The notes under the pieces are model-generated. The model ran no database searches, had not been told where the DNA came from, and saw only the letters and a list, made by a program, of their open reading frames with translations. A DNA stretch of 64,000 nt. Source: Salvelinus alpinus. Taxonomy: Eukaryota > Chordata > Actinopteri > Salmoniformes > Salmonidae. How positions within the stretch are numbered: position 1 is the stretch's first letter; every line of letters starts with the position of its first letter. A program made the position numbers and the translations under genes. The DNA lies in the NCBI RefSeq assembly GCF_045679555.1, contig NC_092091.1, positions 83,197,953-83,261,952 on the forward strand, given 5' to 3'. This document shows, one piece after another, positions 35,689 to 47,063 of the stretch.

Positions 35689-36118
35689 ATCATGAGGTTT
35701 CACATGTGTTTGGTTACATAGTGTCCAATGTTCTTCTGAGTGATAAAACAGCAAACATTAAGAGTGTTTACTTATCAGACCCACATATATAATACATATA
35801 CTATAATATACTATATTCATATGCTTTTAGTACTCACACATGAATCATATCCTGTATGCAGGTCATGTGTTGTTTTGAGCCAGCAGTAAAAACACACTGA
35901 CAGGACAGTTCCTCTTATGGCCACTAGGTGGTAATCTGGTGTCACAGACGCAGGACTGTAGACTAGAAGGAAGCATTGTCCCAAATATCTCTCCTTTCTC
36001 CTAAAGTGTGCACTTGTTCCCTTCACTGAAATGACTGGTACACTAAATATGGTGGAAACGCCCACTTGATAACAGAAGGTAGAGTCCTCTGAGTGGAACG
36101 GTGGGAGACAAACAGTAC
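35689..36118 (-). repeat. Inverted third copy of the SRCR upstream segment
   Basis: Reverse complement is homologous to 49161-49591 and 57751-58181 over about 430 bp with few differences. As there, it directly follows a purine-rich tract in its own orientation (36119-36300). It includes the potential donor GTGAGT after GATTCATGT. Confidence 0.88.
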
Positions 36119-36300
36119 CTCCTCTCCCTTCTAGCATCCTCCTCTTCTCCCCCCTCTCCCTCTCCTCTTCTCCCCCCTCTCCCCTCTCTCCTCTCCTCTC
36201 CCCTCTCCTCTTCTCTCCTCTCCCCCCTCTCCTCTCCTCCCTTCTCCTCTTTTCTCTCTCCCATCCTCCTCTCCTCTTCTCTCCTCTCCTCTCCTCTTCA
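36119..36300. repeat. pyrimidine-rich tract
   Basis: CTCCTCTCC-type low complexity, the inverted counterpart of the purine tracts at 47.1-49.2 and 55.7-57.7 kb. Confidence 0.9.
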
Positions 36301-36326
36301 TCTTTTTACCACTGACTTCTCACCAG

Positions 36327-36334
36327 TGACGTCA
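36327..36334. promoter_or_regulatory. CRE-like palindrome TGACGTCA
   Basis: A perfect 8-bp CRE sequence about 210 bp upstream of the inverted segment on the minus strand. A related sequence near 26005 has TGATGTCA. Function not shown. Confidence 0.25.
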
Positions 36335-37189
36335 TCATAACCAGTAACCTGTTCCTCTCTTGTCCCAGCCCAGCCTGACCCTGACATATAGCATCAGGCC
36401 TGTTGAGTTGACTTGGGTAACAGACCTCTAGCTTCTACACCACATCCCCCCTTCTCCTGCTCTAACATGAGACCTCATCAGTACTCATTTTGGGTGCTGG
36501 TACTGTTTATATTGAGGTGCTGGAACATTAAGCCAATATTCTATAAGAGGTGAACTCAAGCAGTAGAAAGTTACAGGTGATATTATAGGACACACTATGT
36601 GAAACGTTGCTGCTCTGTCAGCAGTTTCCTGTGGAGTTTTTCTGTTTGCTGTAGTGTGTTCAACCACTGATCCAAGATAAGTTGCTAAGAAGTTTATCTC
36701 ATATCATTGATGTCAGGACGTAATGAGATAGAAGTGATAAAGCCGAGCAGTATTTTCCACTCTTCAGTCCTCTCTTTATGACAGCAGACTGTGGAGCCCC
36801 AGTTAGAGGCAGATATGATACCTGAGGTGATACTGATGACCCTGTTGTGGAGCACAGGTAGGAGGCTGTTATGTTGATATACACTTGTGACAGTTACTGA
36901 GATATGTTTTGATATTGTAAGATATAATATAATTTGCAGGGTTAGTAAAATAACATGCAACTGGAAGCAGACAGTAAAAATGTGTCTCAAAGCAGGACAA
37001 TGATGTGATCACCTGTAAATGTACTTTACTGTAGCCTAACTGTCCATCTGGGGACAGGCACTAATGTCAGTTAAGTTGTGATGGTGTCCTGCATCTGACT
37101 GTTGTATATTCAGTGTGTCAATGATTGATTGTATCTGTCTCTATGTAAATGAATGAGAGTATATATTATATTGGTGTTATGTTAGAGTA
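36335..37189. other. no gene recognised; includes inverted paralogous block
   Basis: 36660-36835 is the diverged inverted partner of 26330-26490. The rest is unique AT-rich sequence with short ORFs only. Confidence 0.5.
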
Positions 37190-37511
37190 GGAGAAGGGAG
37201 GGGTGTAGATGATAGAGGTCTATGAGCTGAGTCAAGATCAACAGGTCCAACACTATAGTCACGAAGAGAGAGAAAGAGAGAGAGGGAGAGAGAGGGAGAG
37301 ATGAGCAGAACGAGAGGGAGGAGAGAGGAAGGGTGGGGAGAGCAGAGGACGGGAGGGGACAGAGGAGGGACTGGGAGAAAGGAGGGTAGGGGAGGGAGGA
37401 GGGTAACGGAGAGAAAATGAGAGGGGAGAGAGAGATATGTGGAGGAGAGAGAAAGAGAGAGAAGGGGAGGGAAGAGATGGGGGAGGGGAGAGAAATAGTA
37501 AAGGAAGGGCT
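37190..37511. repeat. GA-rich low-complexity tract
   Basis: GAGAGAGGGAGAG-type sequence leading into the satellite; no coding signal. Confidence 0.8.
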
Positions 37512-40500
37512 TCACTAGGGCCCTCTCAGCCAGCCGGCTCCACTAGGGCCCTCTCAGCCAGCCTGCTCCACTAGGGCCCTCTCAGCCAGCCTGCTCCACT
37601 AGGGCCCTCTCAGCCAGCCGGCTCCACTAGGGCCCTCTCAGCCAGCCGGCTCCACTAGGGCCCTCTCAGCCAGCCTGTTCCACTAGGGCCCTCTCAGCCA
37701 GCCTGTTCCACTAGGGCCCTCTCAGCCAGCCTGTTCCACTAGGGCCCTATCAGCCAGCCGGCTCCACTAGGGCCCTCTCAGCCAGCCTGTTCCACTAGGG
37801 CCCTCTCAGCCAGCCTGTTCCACTAGGGCCCTCTCAGCCAGCCTGTTCCACTAGGGCCCTCTCAGCCAGCCTGCTCCACTAGGGCCCTCTCAGCCAGCCT
37901 GCTCCACTAGGGCCCTCTCAGCCAGCCTGCTCCACTAGGGCCCTCTCAGCCAGCCTGTTCCACTAGGGCCCTCTCAGCCAGCCGGCTCCACTAGGGCCCT
38001 CTCAGCCAGCCGGCTCCACTAGGGCCCTCTCAGCCAGCCGGCTCCACTAGGGCCCTCTCAGCCAGCCTGTTCCACTAGGGCCCTCTCAGCCAGCCTGTTC
38101 CACTAGGGCCCTCTCAGCCAGCCTGTTCCACTAGGGCCCTATCAGNNNNNNNNNNNNNNNNNNNNNNNNNNNNNNNNNNNNNNNNNNNNNNNNNNNNNNN
38201 NNNNNNNNNNNNNNNNNNNNNNNNNNNNNNNNNNNNNNNNNNNNNCACTAGGGCCCTCTCAGCCAGCCGGCTCCACTAGGGCCCTCTCAGCCAGCCTGTT
38301 CCACTAGGGCCCTCTCAGCCAGCCTGTTCCACTAGGGCCCTCTCAGCCAGCCTGTTCCACTTGGGCCCTCTCAGCCAGCCTGTTCTACTAGGGCCCTCTC
38401 AGCCAGCCTGTTCCACTAGGGCCCTCTCAGCCAATCTGCTCCACTAGGGCCCTCTCAGCCAGCCTGTTCCACTAGGGCCCTCTCAGCCAGCCTGTGCCAC
38501 TAGGGCCCTCTCAGCCAGCCTGTTCCACTAGGGCCCTCTCAGCCAGCCTGTTCCACTAGGGCCCTCTCAGCCAGCCTGTTCCACTAGGGCCCTCTCAGCC
38601 AGCCATCTCCACTAGGGCCCTCTCAGCCAGCCTGCTCCACTAGGGCCCTCTCAGCCAGCCTGCTCCACTAGGGCCCTCTCAGCCAGCCTGTTCCACTAGG
38701 GCCCTCTCAGCCAGCCGGCTCCACTAGGGCCCTCTCAGCCAGCCTGTTCCACTAGGGCCCTCTCAGCCAGCCTGCTACACTAGGGCCCTCTCAGCCAGCC
38801 TGTTCCACTAGGGCCCTCTCAGCCAGCTGGCTCCACTAGGGCCCTCTCAGCCAGCCGGCTCCACTAGGGCCCTCTCAGCCAGCCTGCTCCACTAGGGCCC
38901 TCTCAGCCAGCCTGCTCCACTTGGGCCCTCTAAGCCAGCCGGCTCCACTAGGGCCCTCTCAGCCAGCAGGCTCCACTAGGGCCCTCTCAGCCAGCCTGTT
39001 CCACTAGGGCCCTCTCAGCCAGCCTGCTCCACTAGTGCCCTCTCAACCAGCCTGTTCCACTAGGGCCCTCTCAGCCAGCCGGCTCCACTAGGGCCCTCTC
39101 AGCCAGCCGGCTCCACTAGGGCCCTCTCATTCAGCCGGCTCCACTAGGGCCCTCTCAGCCAGCCTGCTCCACTAGGGCCCTCTCAGCCAGCCTGTTCCAC
39201 TAGGGCCCTCTCAGCCAGCCTGTTCCACTAGGGCCCTCTCAGCCAGCTGGCTCCACTAGGGCCCTCTCAGCCAGCCTGTTCCACTAGGGCCCTCTCAGCC
39301 AGCCTGTTCCACTAGGGCCCTCTCAGCCAGCCTGTTCCACTAGGGCCCTCTCAGCCAGCCTGTCTCCACTAGGGCCCTCTCAGCCAGCCGGCTCCACCAG
39401 GACCCTCTCAGCCAGCAGGCTCCACTAGGGCCCTCTCAGCCAGCCGGCTCCACCAGGACCCTCTCAGCCAGCAGGCTCCACTAGGGCCCTCTCAGCCAGC
39501 CTGTTCCACTAGGGCCCTCTCAGCCAGCCTGTTCCACTAGGGCCCTCTCAGCCAGCTGGCTCCACTAGGGGCCTCTCAGCCAGCCTGTTCCACTAGGGCC
39601 CTCTCAGCCAGCCTGTTCCACTAGGGCCCTCTCAGCCAGCCTGTTCCACTAGGGCCCTCTCAGCCAGCCTGTCTCCACCAGGGCCCTCTCAGCCAGCCGG
39701 CTCCACCAGGACCCTCTCAGCCAGCAGGCTCCACTAGGGCCCTCTCAGCCAGCCTGCTCCACTAGGGCCCTCTCAGCCAGCCTGCTCCACTAGGGCCCTC
39801 TCAGCCAGCCGGCTCCACTAGGGCCCTCTCAGCCAGCCTGTTCCACTAGGGCCCTCTCAGCCAGCCTGTTCCACTAGGGCCCTCTCAGCCAGCCTGTTCC
39901 ACTAGGGCCCTCTCAGCCAGCCGGCTCCACTAGGGCCCTCTCAGCCAGCCTGTTCCACTAGGGCCCTCTCAGCCAGCCTGTTCCACTAGGGCCCTCTCAG
40001 CCAATCTGCTCCACTAGGGCCCTCTCAGCCAGCCTGTTCCACTAGGGCCCTCTCAGCCAGCCTGTGCCACTAGGGCCCTCTCAGCCAGCCTGTTCCACTA
40101 GGGCCCTCTCAGCCAGCCTGTTCCACTAGGGCCCTCTCAGCCAGCCTGTTCCACTAGGGCCCTCTCAGCCAGCCGTCTCCACTAGGGCCCTCTCAGCCAG
40201 CCTGCTCCACTAGGGCCCTCTCAGCCAGCCTGCTCCACTAGGGCCCTCTCAGCCAGCCTGTTCCACTAGGGCCCTCTCAGCCAGCCGGCTCCACTAGGGC
40301 CCTCTCAGCCAGCCTGTTCCACTAGGGCCCTCTCAGCCAGCCTGCTACACTAGGGCCCTCTCAGCCAGCCTGTTCCACTAGGGCCCTCACAGCCAGCTGG
40401 CTCCACTAGGGCCCTCTCAGCCAGCCGGCTCCACTAGGGCCCTCTCAGCCAGCCGGCTCCACTAGGGCCCTCTCAGCCAGCCTGCTCCACTTGGGCCCTC

Positions 40501-43500
40501 TAAGCCAGCCGGCTCCACTAGGGCCCTCTCAGCCAGCAGGCTCCACTAGGGCCCTCTCAGCCAGCCTGTTCCACTAGGGCCCTCTCAGCCAGCCTGCTCC
40601 ACTAGTGCCCTCTCAACCAGCCTGTTCCACTAGGGTCCTCTCAGCCAGCCGGCTCCACTAGGGCCCTCTCAGCCAGCCGGCTCCACTAGGGCCCTCTCAT
40701 TCAGCCGGCTCCACTAGGGCCCTCTCAGCCAGCCTGCTCCACTAGGGCCCTCTCAGCCAGCCTGTTCCACTAGGGCCCTCTCAGCCAGCCTGTTCCACTA
40801 GGGCCCTCTCAGCCAGCTGGCTCCACTAGGGCCCTCTCAGCCAGCCTGTTCCACTAGGGCCTTCTCAGCCAGCCTGTTCCACTAGGGCCCTCTCAGCCAG
40901 CCTGTTCCACTAGGGCCCTCTCAGCCAGCCTGTTCCACTAGGGCCCTCTCAGCCAGCCTGTTCCACTAGGGCCCTCTCAGCCAGCCTGTTCCACTAGGGC
41001 CCTCTCAGCCAGCCTGTCTCCACCAGGGCCCTCTCAGCCAGCCGGCTCCACCAGGACCCTCTCAGCCAGCAGGCTCCACTAGGGCCCTCTCAGCCAGCCT
41101 GCTCCACTAGGGCCCTCTCAGCCAGCCTGCTCCACTAGGGCCCTCTCAGCCAGCCGGCTCCACTAGGGCCCTCTCAGCCAGCCTGTTCCACTAGGGCCCT
41201 CTCAGCCAGCCTGTTCCACTAGGGCCCTCTCAGCCAGCCTGTTCCACTAGGGCCCTCTCAGCCAGCCGGCTCCACTAGGGCCCTCTCAGCCAGCCTGTTC
41301 CACTAGGGCCCTCTCAGCCAGCCTGTTCCACTAGGGCCCTCTCAGCCAGCCTGTTCCACTAGGGCCCTCTCAGCCAGCCGGCTCCACTAGGGCCCTCTCA
41401 GCCATTCGGCTCCACCAGGACCCTCTCAGCCAGCCGGCTCCACCAGGGCCCTCTCAGCCAGCCTGTTCCACCAGGGCCCTCTCAGCCAGCCTGTTCCACT
41501 AGGGCCCTCTCAGCCAGCCTGTTCCACTAGGGCCCTCTCAGCCAGCCTGTTCCACTAGGGCCCTCTCAGCCAGCCGGCTCCACTAGGGCCCTCTCAGCCA
41601 GCCTGTTCCACTAGGGCCCTCTCAGCCAGCCTGTTCCACTAGGGCCCTCTCAGCCAGCCTGTTCCACTAGGGCCCTCTCAGCCAGCCGGCTCCACTAGGG
41701 CCCTCTCAGCCATTCGGCTCCACCAGGACCCTCTCAGCCAGCCGGCTCCACCAGGGCCCTCTCAGCCAGCCTGTTCCACTAGGGCCCTCTCAGCCAGCCT
41801 GTTCCACTAGGGCCCTCTCAGCCAGCCTGTTCCACTAGGGCCCTCTCAGCCAGCTGGCTCCACTAGGGCCCTCTCAGCCAGCCTGTTCCACTAGGGCCCT
41901 CTCAGCCAGCCTGTTCCACTAGGGCCCTCTCAGCCAGCCTGTTCCACTAGGGCCCTCTCAGCCAGCCTGTCTCCACTAGGGCCCTCTCAGCCAGCCGGCT
42001 CCACCAGGACCCTCTCAGCCAGCAGGCTCCACTAGGGCCCTCTCAGCCAGCCGGCTCCACCAGGACCCTCTCAGCCAGCAGGCTCCACTAGGGCCCTCTC
42101 AGCCAGCCTGTTCCACTAGGGCCCTCTCAGCCAGCCTGTTCCACTAGGGCCCTCTCAGCCAGCTGGCTCCACTAGGGGCCTCTCAGCCAGCCTGTTCCAC
42201 TAGGGCCCTCTCAGCCAGCCTGTTCCACTAGGGCCCTCTCAGCCAGCCTGTTCCACTAGGGCCCTCTCAGCCAGCCTGTCTCCACCAGGGCCCTCTCAGC
42301 CAGCCGGCTCCACCAGGACCCTCTCAGCCAGCAGGCTCCACTAGGGCCCTCTCAGCCAGCCGGCTCCACCAGGACCCTCTCAGCCAGCAGGCTCCACTAG
42401 GGCCCTCTCAGCCAGCCTACTCCACTAGGGCCCTCTCAGCCAGCCTGTTCCACTAGGGCCCTCTCAGCCAGCCGGCTCCACTAGGGCCCTCTCAGCCAGC
42501 CTGTTCCACTAGGGCCCTCTCAGCCAGCCTGTTCCACTAGGGCCCTCTCAGCCAGCCTGTTCCACTAGGGCCCTCTCAGCCAGCCGGCTCCACTAGGGCC
42601 CTCTCAGCCATTCGGCTCCACCAGGACCCTCTCAGCCAGCCGGCTCCACCATGGCCCTCTCAGCCAGCCTGTTCCACTAGGGCCCTCTCAGCCAGCCTGT
42701 TCCACTTGGGCCCTCTCAGCCAGCCTGTTCCACTAGGGCCCTCTCAGCCAGCCGGCTCCACTAGGGCCCTCTCAGCCAGCCGGCTCCACTAGGGCCCTTT
42801 CAGCCAGCCTGTTCCACTAGGGCCCTCTCAACCAGCCTGTTCCACTAGGGCCCTCTCAGCCAGCCTGTTCCACTAGGGCCCTCTCAGCCAGCCTGTTCCA
42901 CTAGGGCCCTCTCAGCCAGCCGGCTCCACTAGGGCCCTCTCAGCCAGCCTGCTCCACTAGGGCCCTCTCAGCCAGCCTGTTCCACTAGGGCCCTCTCAGC
43001 CAGCCTGTTCCACTAGGGCCCTCTCAGCCAGCCTGTTCCACTTGGGCCCTCTCAGCCAGCCTGTTCCACTAGGGCCCTCTCAGCCAGCCGGCTCCACTAG
43101 GGCCCTCTCAGCCAGCCGGCTCCACTAGGGCCCTCTCAGCCAGCCGGCTCCACTAGGGCCCTCTCAGCCAGCCTGTTCCACTAGGGCCCTCTCAGCCAGC
43201 CTGTGCCACTAGGGCCCTCTCAGCCAGCCTGTTCCACTAGGGCCCTCTCAGCCAGCCTGTTCCACTAGGGCCCTCTCAGCCAGCCTGTTCCACTAGGGCC
43301 CTCTCAGCCAGCCGTCTCCACTAGGGCCCTCTCAGCCAGCCTGCTCCACTAGGGCCCTCTCAGCCAGCCTGCTCCACTAGGGCCCTCTCAGCCAGCCGGC
43401 TCCACTAGCGCCCTCTCAGCCAGCCTGTTCCACTAGGGCCCTCTCAGCCAGCCTGTTCCACTAGGGCCCTCTCAGCCAGCTGGCTCCACTAGGGCCCTCT

Positions 43501-43760
43501 CAGCCAGCCGGCTCCACTAGGGCCCTCTCAGCCAGCCGGCTCCACTAGGGCCCTCTCAGCCAGCCTGCTCCACTAGGGCCCTCTCAGCCAGCCGGCTCCA
43601 CTAGGGCCCTCTCAGCCAGCCGGCTCCACTAGGGCCCTCTCAGCCAGCCTGTTCCACTAGGGCCCTCTCAGCCAGCCTGCTCCACTAGGGCCCTCTCAGC
43701 CAGCCTGTTCCACTAGGGCCCTCTCAACCAGCCGGCTCCACTAGGGCCCTCTCAGCCAGT
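37512..43760. repeat. 28-bp satellite array B
   Basis: More than 200 copies of a 28-bp unit with core CCACTAGGGCCCTCTCAGCC and AGCCTGTT / AGCCGGCT variants. Each typical unit holds GGGCCC. Rare variants recur in the same order at 38430-39140 and about 39990-40700 (GCCAATCTG, CCTGTGCCAC, CTGCTACAC, CTCATTCAG). CATTCGGCTCCACCAGGACC blocks recur at 41402, 41711 and 42607. Both patterns indicate block duplication. The array includes a 100-N gap. Confidence 0.97.
38146..38245. other. assembly gap (100 N)
   Basis: Exactly 100 N within the 28-bp array; probably a placeholder of unknown size. Confidence 0.98.
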
Positions 43761-43968
43761 TCTCAGTTACCCTGTTCTCATCACCACAGGTCACAGTTTT
43801 CGCTGCTATGATTGCACACTGTGGTATTTCACCTAACAGATACAGGAGCTTGTAAGTATTATATTTGTTTTCAAATAATTTTAGGGTCTTGGTAATCTGA
43901 GGGAAAAATGTGTCTCTTATATCGTTGTACATTTGGCAGGAGGTTAGAAAGTACAGCTCAGTTTCCAC
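43741..43968 (-). pseudogene. LINE ORF2 C-terminal fragment
   Basis: Minus-strand METELYFLTSCQMYNDIRDT, FFPQITKTLKLFENK, YLLGEIPQCAI and AAKTVTC match the zinc-knuckle-like C-terminal end commonly seen in fish non-LTR retrotransposon ORF2 proteins. It runs into the 28-bp satellite and has no upstream RT here. Its 5' continuation is interrupted by the solo LTR. The clade is not determined. Confidence 0.6.
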
Positions 43969-43997
43969 CTCATTTTGTGGGGAGTGAGCACATGGCC

Positions 43998-44388
43998 TGT
44001 AACGCTCGAAGAGTGATGGGTGTGGAGTCAGGCGCAGAGAGCAGAGGATTCGGGGGAAAACGCTTTAATGTCCAACAGGAATAGCGTACAAACGGGTGAC
44101 GCCGAACACAGGCGTAAAACACTCTACCCAAGTACAAAGTGGTACATACGCCGGACAGCGAAAAACCCAACAATTAACAGGAACACCTCTTGACATAACA
44201 GCAAACAAGCCTGCACAAACACAGGCGGGCTAATAGAACTTAAATAACCCCCAAACCCCCCAACAAGGAACAGGTGAAACCAATTAGACAAAACCAAACG
44301 AAAGGGAAAAAGGGATCGGTGGCAGCGACGACGACCGCGAGCGCCACCCGAACAGGAAGGGGAGCCACCTTCGGTGATGTTCATGACA
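43998..44388 (-). mobile_element. Solo LTR (probable Ty3/Gypsy type)
   Basis: 391 bp starting TGTAACGCTCG and ending TTCATGACA, so it has TG...CA ends. It is flanked by the 5-bp duplication TGGCC (43993-43997 and 44389-44393). A related uninterrupted sequence at 46050-46110 shows the empty site. On the minus strand it has a polyadenylation-like ATTAAA near its end. No gag or pol coding is present. The Gypsy assignment is from general resemblance only. Confidence 0.75.
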
Positions 44389-44393
44389 TGGCC

Positions 44394-44650
44394 TGTCTTC
44401 TCTCTGCCTGTTTCAAATCCTTTCTCAATAGCAAGGCTCACTTCATTTGTACATTGTACATTTTTTTCTCAGTTTTCTATCAGATAGTCTGTCACCATGT
44501 AATGTCTGTTTAGGGCCAAATAGTTTTGGGATTTGTATATTTTGGGGGAAAATACGTTTTTTTTATCCGAGAGATATAAGAAAGATCAGGAAACTCATAT
44601 GAATATTTTACATGTATTTAACCCCTTATTGTTTGGAACTAAACTATCTC
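44394..44650 (-). mobile_element. LINE remnant beyond the solo LTR
   Basis: TGTCTTCTCTCTGCCTGTTT onward continues the LINE sequence split by the LTR; a paralogous piece lies at 46070-46110. Confidence 0.5.
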
Positions 44651-44689
44651 CATATATACTTCCATAAATGTGTTAAACTGGTACCAGGA

Positions 44690-45075
44690 GACCTTCAGAC
44701 GAGTCTTGTAAAGCTTGTAGGTGTCCTAGATCAAACCAACCTGTACGTGTTCCTGAGAGACTCACCTTTCCATAGTGGGGTCATGTTAGTGTGTCCTAGA
44801 TCAATACAACCTGTACGTGTTCCTGAGAGACTCACCTTTCCATAGTGGGGTCATGTTAGTGTGTCCTAGATCAATACAACCTGTACGTGTTCCTGAGAGA
44901 CTCACCTTTCCATAGTGGGGTCATGTTAGTGTGTCCTAGATCAATACAACCTGTACGTGTTCCTGAGAGACTCATCTTTCCATAGTGGGGTCATGTTAGT
45001 GTGTCCTAGATCAATACAACCTGTACGTGTTCCTGAGAGACTCATCTTTCCATAGTGGGGTCATGTTAGTGTGTA
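44690..45075. repeat. 70-bp minisatellite
   Basis: About five copies containing GTGTCCTAGATCAATACAAC and GACTCACCTTTCCATAGTGG. Confidence 0.94.
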
Positions 45076-45359
45076 GTCCAAACGGTTCTGACACTACAGA
45101 CAGAAGTTGGCAGATGGACTGTACGACTTCAGACGATGCTTATGGGGTCGTAGAGCAAAACGGAGAACATCATCGTGTTCCTGAGTCTCATCTTTCCACA
45201 GTTTAAAGGCCAAACTGATCGGACGTTACAGATTTCCACACGGCCATAGAAATGGTAGGCTAAAGGTTAAATTGTAAATGAAAAGAGCATCTGCCAAACA
45301 TGGATTGTGTGTGTGTGGGTACAGAGATGTGGTAGTCATATAATAATCATGCTGTGGTC

Positions 45360-45470
45360 TACATTTAGTTCATCATCAAGCAGACCAGATCATTAGAGAT
45401 GGTGGGAGAGCCTGTTAGGCTGTTTAAAATGGAACAATATCATTTATATACTGTAGCAGGAGACTAATAC
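45360..45470 (-). mobile_element. LINE RT fragment (copy 1)
   Basis: The minus strand encodes a decayed NRLSHHL...SGLLDDE stretch homologous to copy 2 at 45640-45785. Confidence 0.4.
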
Positions 45471-45554
45471 CTCTATATACATTTAACAGGATCTGAGTGA
45501 CGTTTTCTAAATTGTTTTCATAATAAATATATATAATACATTTTCACTGAGACA

Positions 45555-45785
45555 TCATGTCGTGTCCATCAATTTAAATCCCAACTTGTAATGAAAGTAT
45601 AAATAATAAAAATCAACAATGTATTGGACAGGCCTATGAGGTCTAAAGGTCTGTCTTTCCAAGACATTCTGTTCATCTGCAAGCAGACCTGATGATTCTA
45701 GATGGTGGGAGAGCCTGTTATTTAAAATGGAAGAATATAACTTACTGTAGCCTATATAATGTAACATTGACAATAATCCCTTCAT
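45555..45785 (-). pseudogene. LINE reverse-transcriptase fragment (copy 2)
   Basis: Minus-strand YSKLYSSILNNRLSHHLES then SGLLADEQN is the pattern of the RT segment K-x-Y-S-S-I-L-N-x-R-L...DEQN of fish non-LTR retrotransposons. Only some 40 residues are recognisable before the sequence degrades. Confidence 0.5.
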
Positions 45786-45861
45786 ATATACTGTAGTTGA
45801 AGGTTATTTTAGTGTCATAAAAAGTGTTCATTAAAACAAATCAGGATGTTTGGATTTTTTA

Positions 45862-46042
45862 AATTTAACCAGGCAAGTCATTTAAGAACACATTCTTATT
45901 TTACAATGACAGCCTAGGAACAGTGGGTTAACTTGTTCAGGGGTAGAACGACAGCTTTGTACCTTGTCAGCTTGGGGATTCGATCTTGCAACCTTTTGGT
46001 TACTAGTCCAACGCTCAAACCACTAGGCTACGCTGCCATCCT
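45862..46042 (-). mobile_element. tRNA-derived SINE, near full length
   Basis: On the minus strand: GGCAGCGTAGCCTAGTGGTT (A-box-like), GGTTGCAAGATCGAATCCCC (B-box-like), then GTTAACCCACTGTTCCTAGG and a tail ending TGCCTGGTTAAATTTAAAAA. This is the typical salmonid SINE with head, body and tail. Confidence 0.85.
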
Positions 46043-46478
46043 ACATTTTGTGGTAGTGGGCACATAGCCTGTCATCTCTCTGCCTGTTTCAATCCTTTCT
46101 CAATAACAAGTGTTCTGCTGTGTATCGAGGGGTTTATATGAAAGTGGTAGATTTGTAATTCTTTACAAGAGAAAGTTCTGGAATTATTTTCTTTGGGTGA
46201 CCTCAGGCTACGGTCTTTGACAATTCAGCTACTTTGTTAACAGTCCTACAACTGTCACCTCATGTAACAACTGATTTACTTAACTAAAGGCACATCTCAA
46301 TATGTGGTCCAGGTGCCTTAGTGTTCCTATAAAAACCTGTGTCCAAACTCAGCATTAAATAGTATCTAATCAGAATAGTGTACAGAGATAAGTTATTGCA
46401 CCTATTGAAATGTAATGTGTTTTTTAGTGTTTATTCTGTTGCATTAAAAAAGTCACTGTTGCCTATTAGATCAATATC

Positions 46479-47063
46479 AGTGTGAACACGTCTGATTGGA
46501 CTAGATCCATGTTGAGGTGAGACACGTCTGATTGGACTAGATCCATGTTGAGGTGAGACACGTCTGATTGGACTAGATCCATGTTGAGGTGAGACGTCTG
46601 ATTGGACTAGATCCATGTTGAGGTGAGACACGTCTGATTGGACTAGATCCATGTTGAGGTGAGACACGTCTGATTGGACTAGATCCATGTTGAGGTGAGA
46701 CACGTCTGATTGGACTAGATCCATGTTGAGGTGAGACACGTCTGATTGGACTAGATCCATGTTGAGGTGAGACACGTCTGATTGGACTAGATCCATGTTG
46801 AGGTGAGACACGTCTGATTGGACTAGATCCATGTTGAGGTGAGACACGTTTGATTGGACTAGATCCATGTTGAGGTGAGACACGTCTGAATGGACTAGAT
46901 CCATGTTGAGGTGAGACACGTCTGATTAGACTAGATCCATGTTGAGGTGAGACACGTCTGATTGGACTCGATCCATGTTGAGGTGAGACACGTCTGATTA
47001 GACTAGATCCGTGTTGAGGTGAGACACGTCTGATTAGACTAGATCCATGTTGAGGTGAGACAG
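46479..47063. repeat. 36-bp minisatellite
   Basis: About 16 copies containing CTAGATCCATGTTGAGGTGA and GACACGTCTGATTGGA. The right-hand copy of the 8.6-kb unit begins inside this unit, directly after the gap at 55543-55642. Confidence 0.95.
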
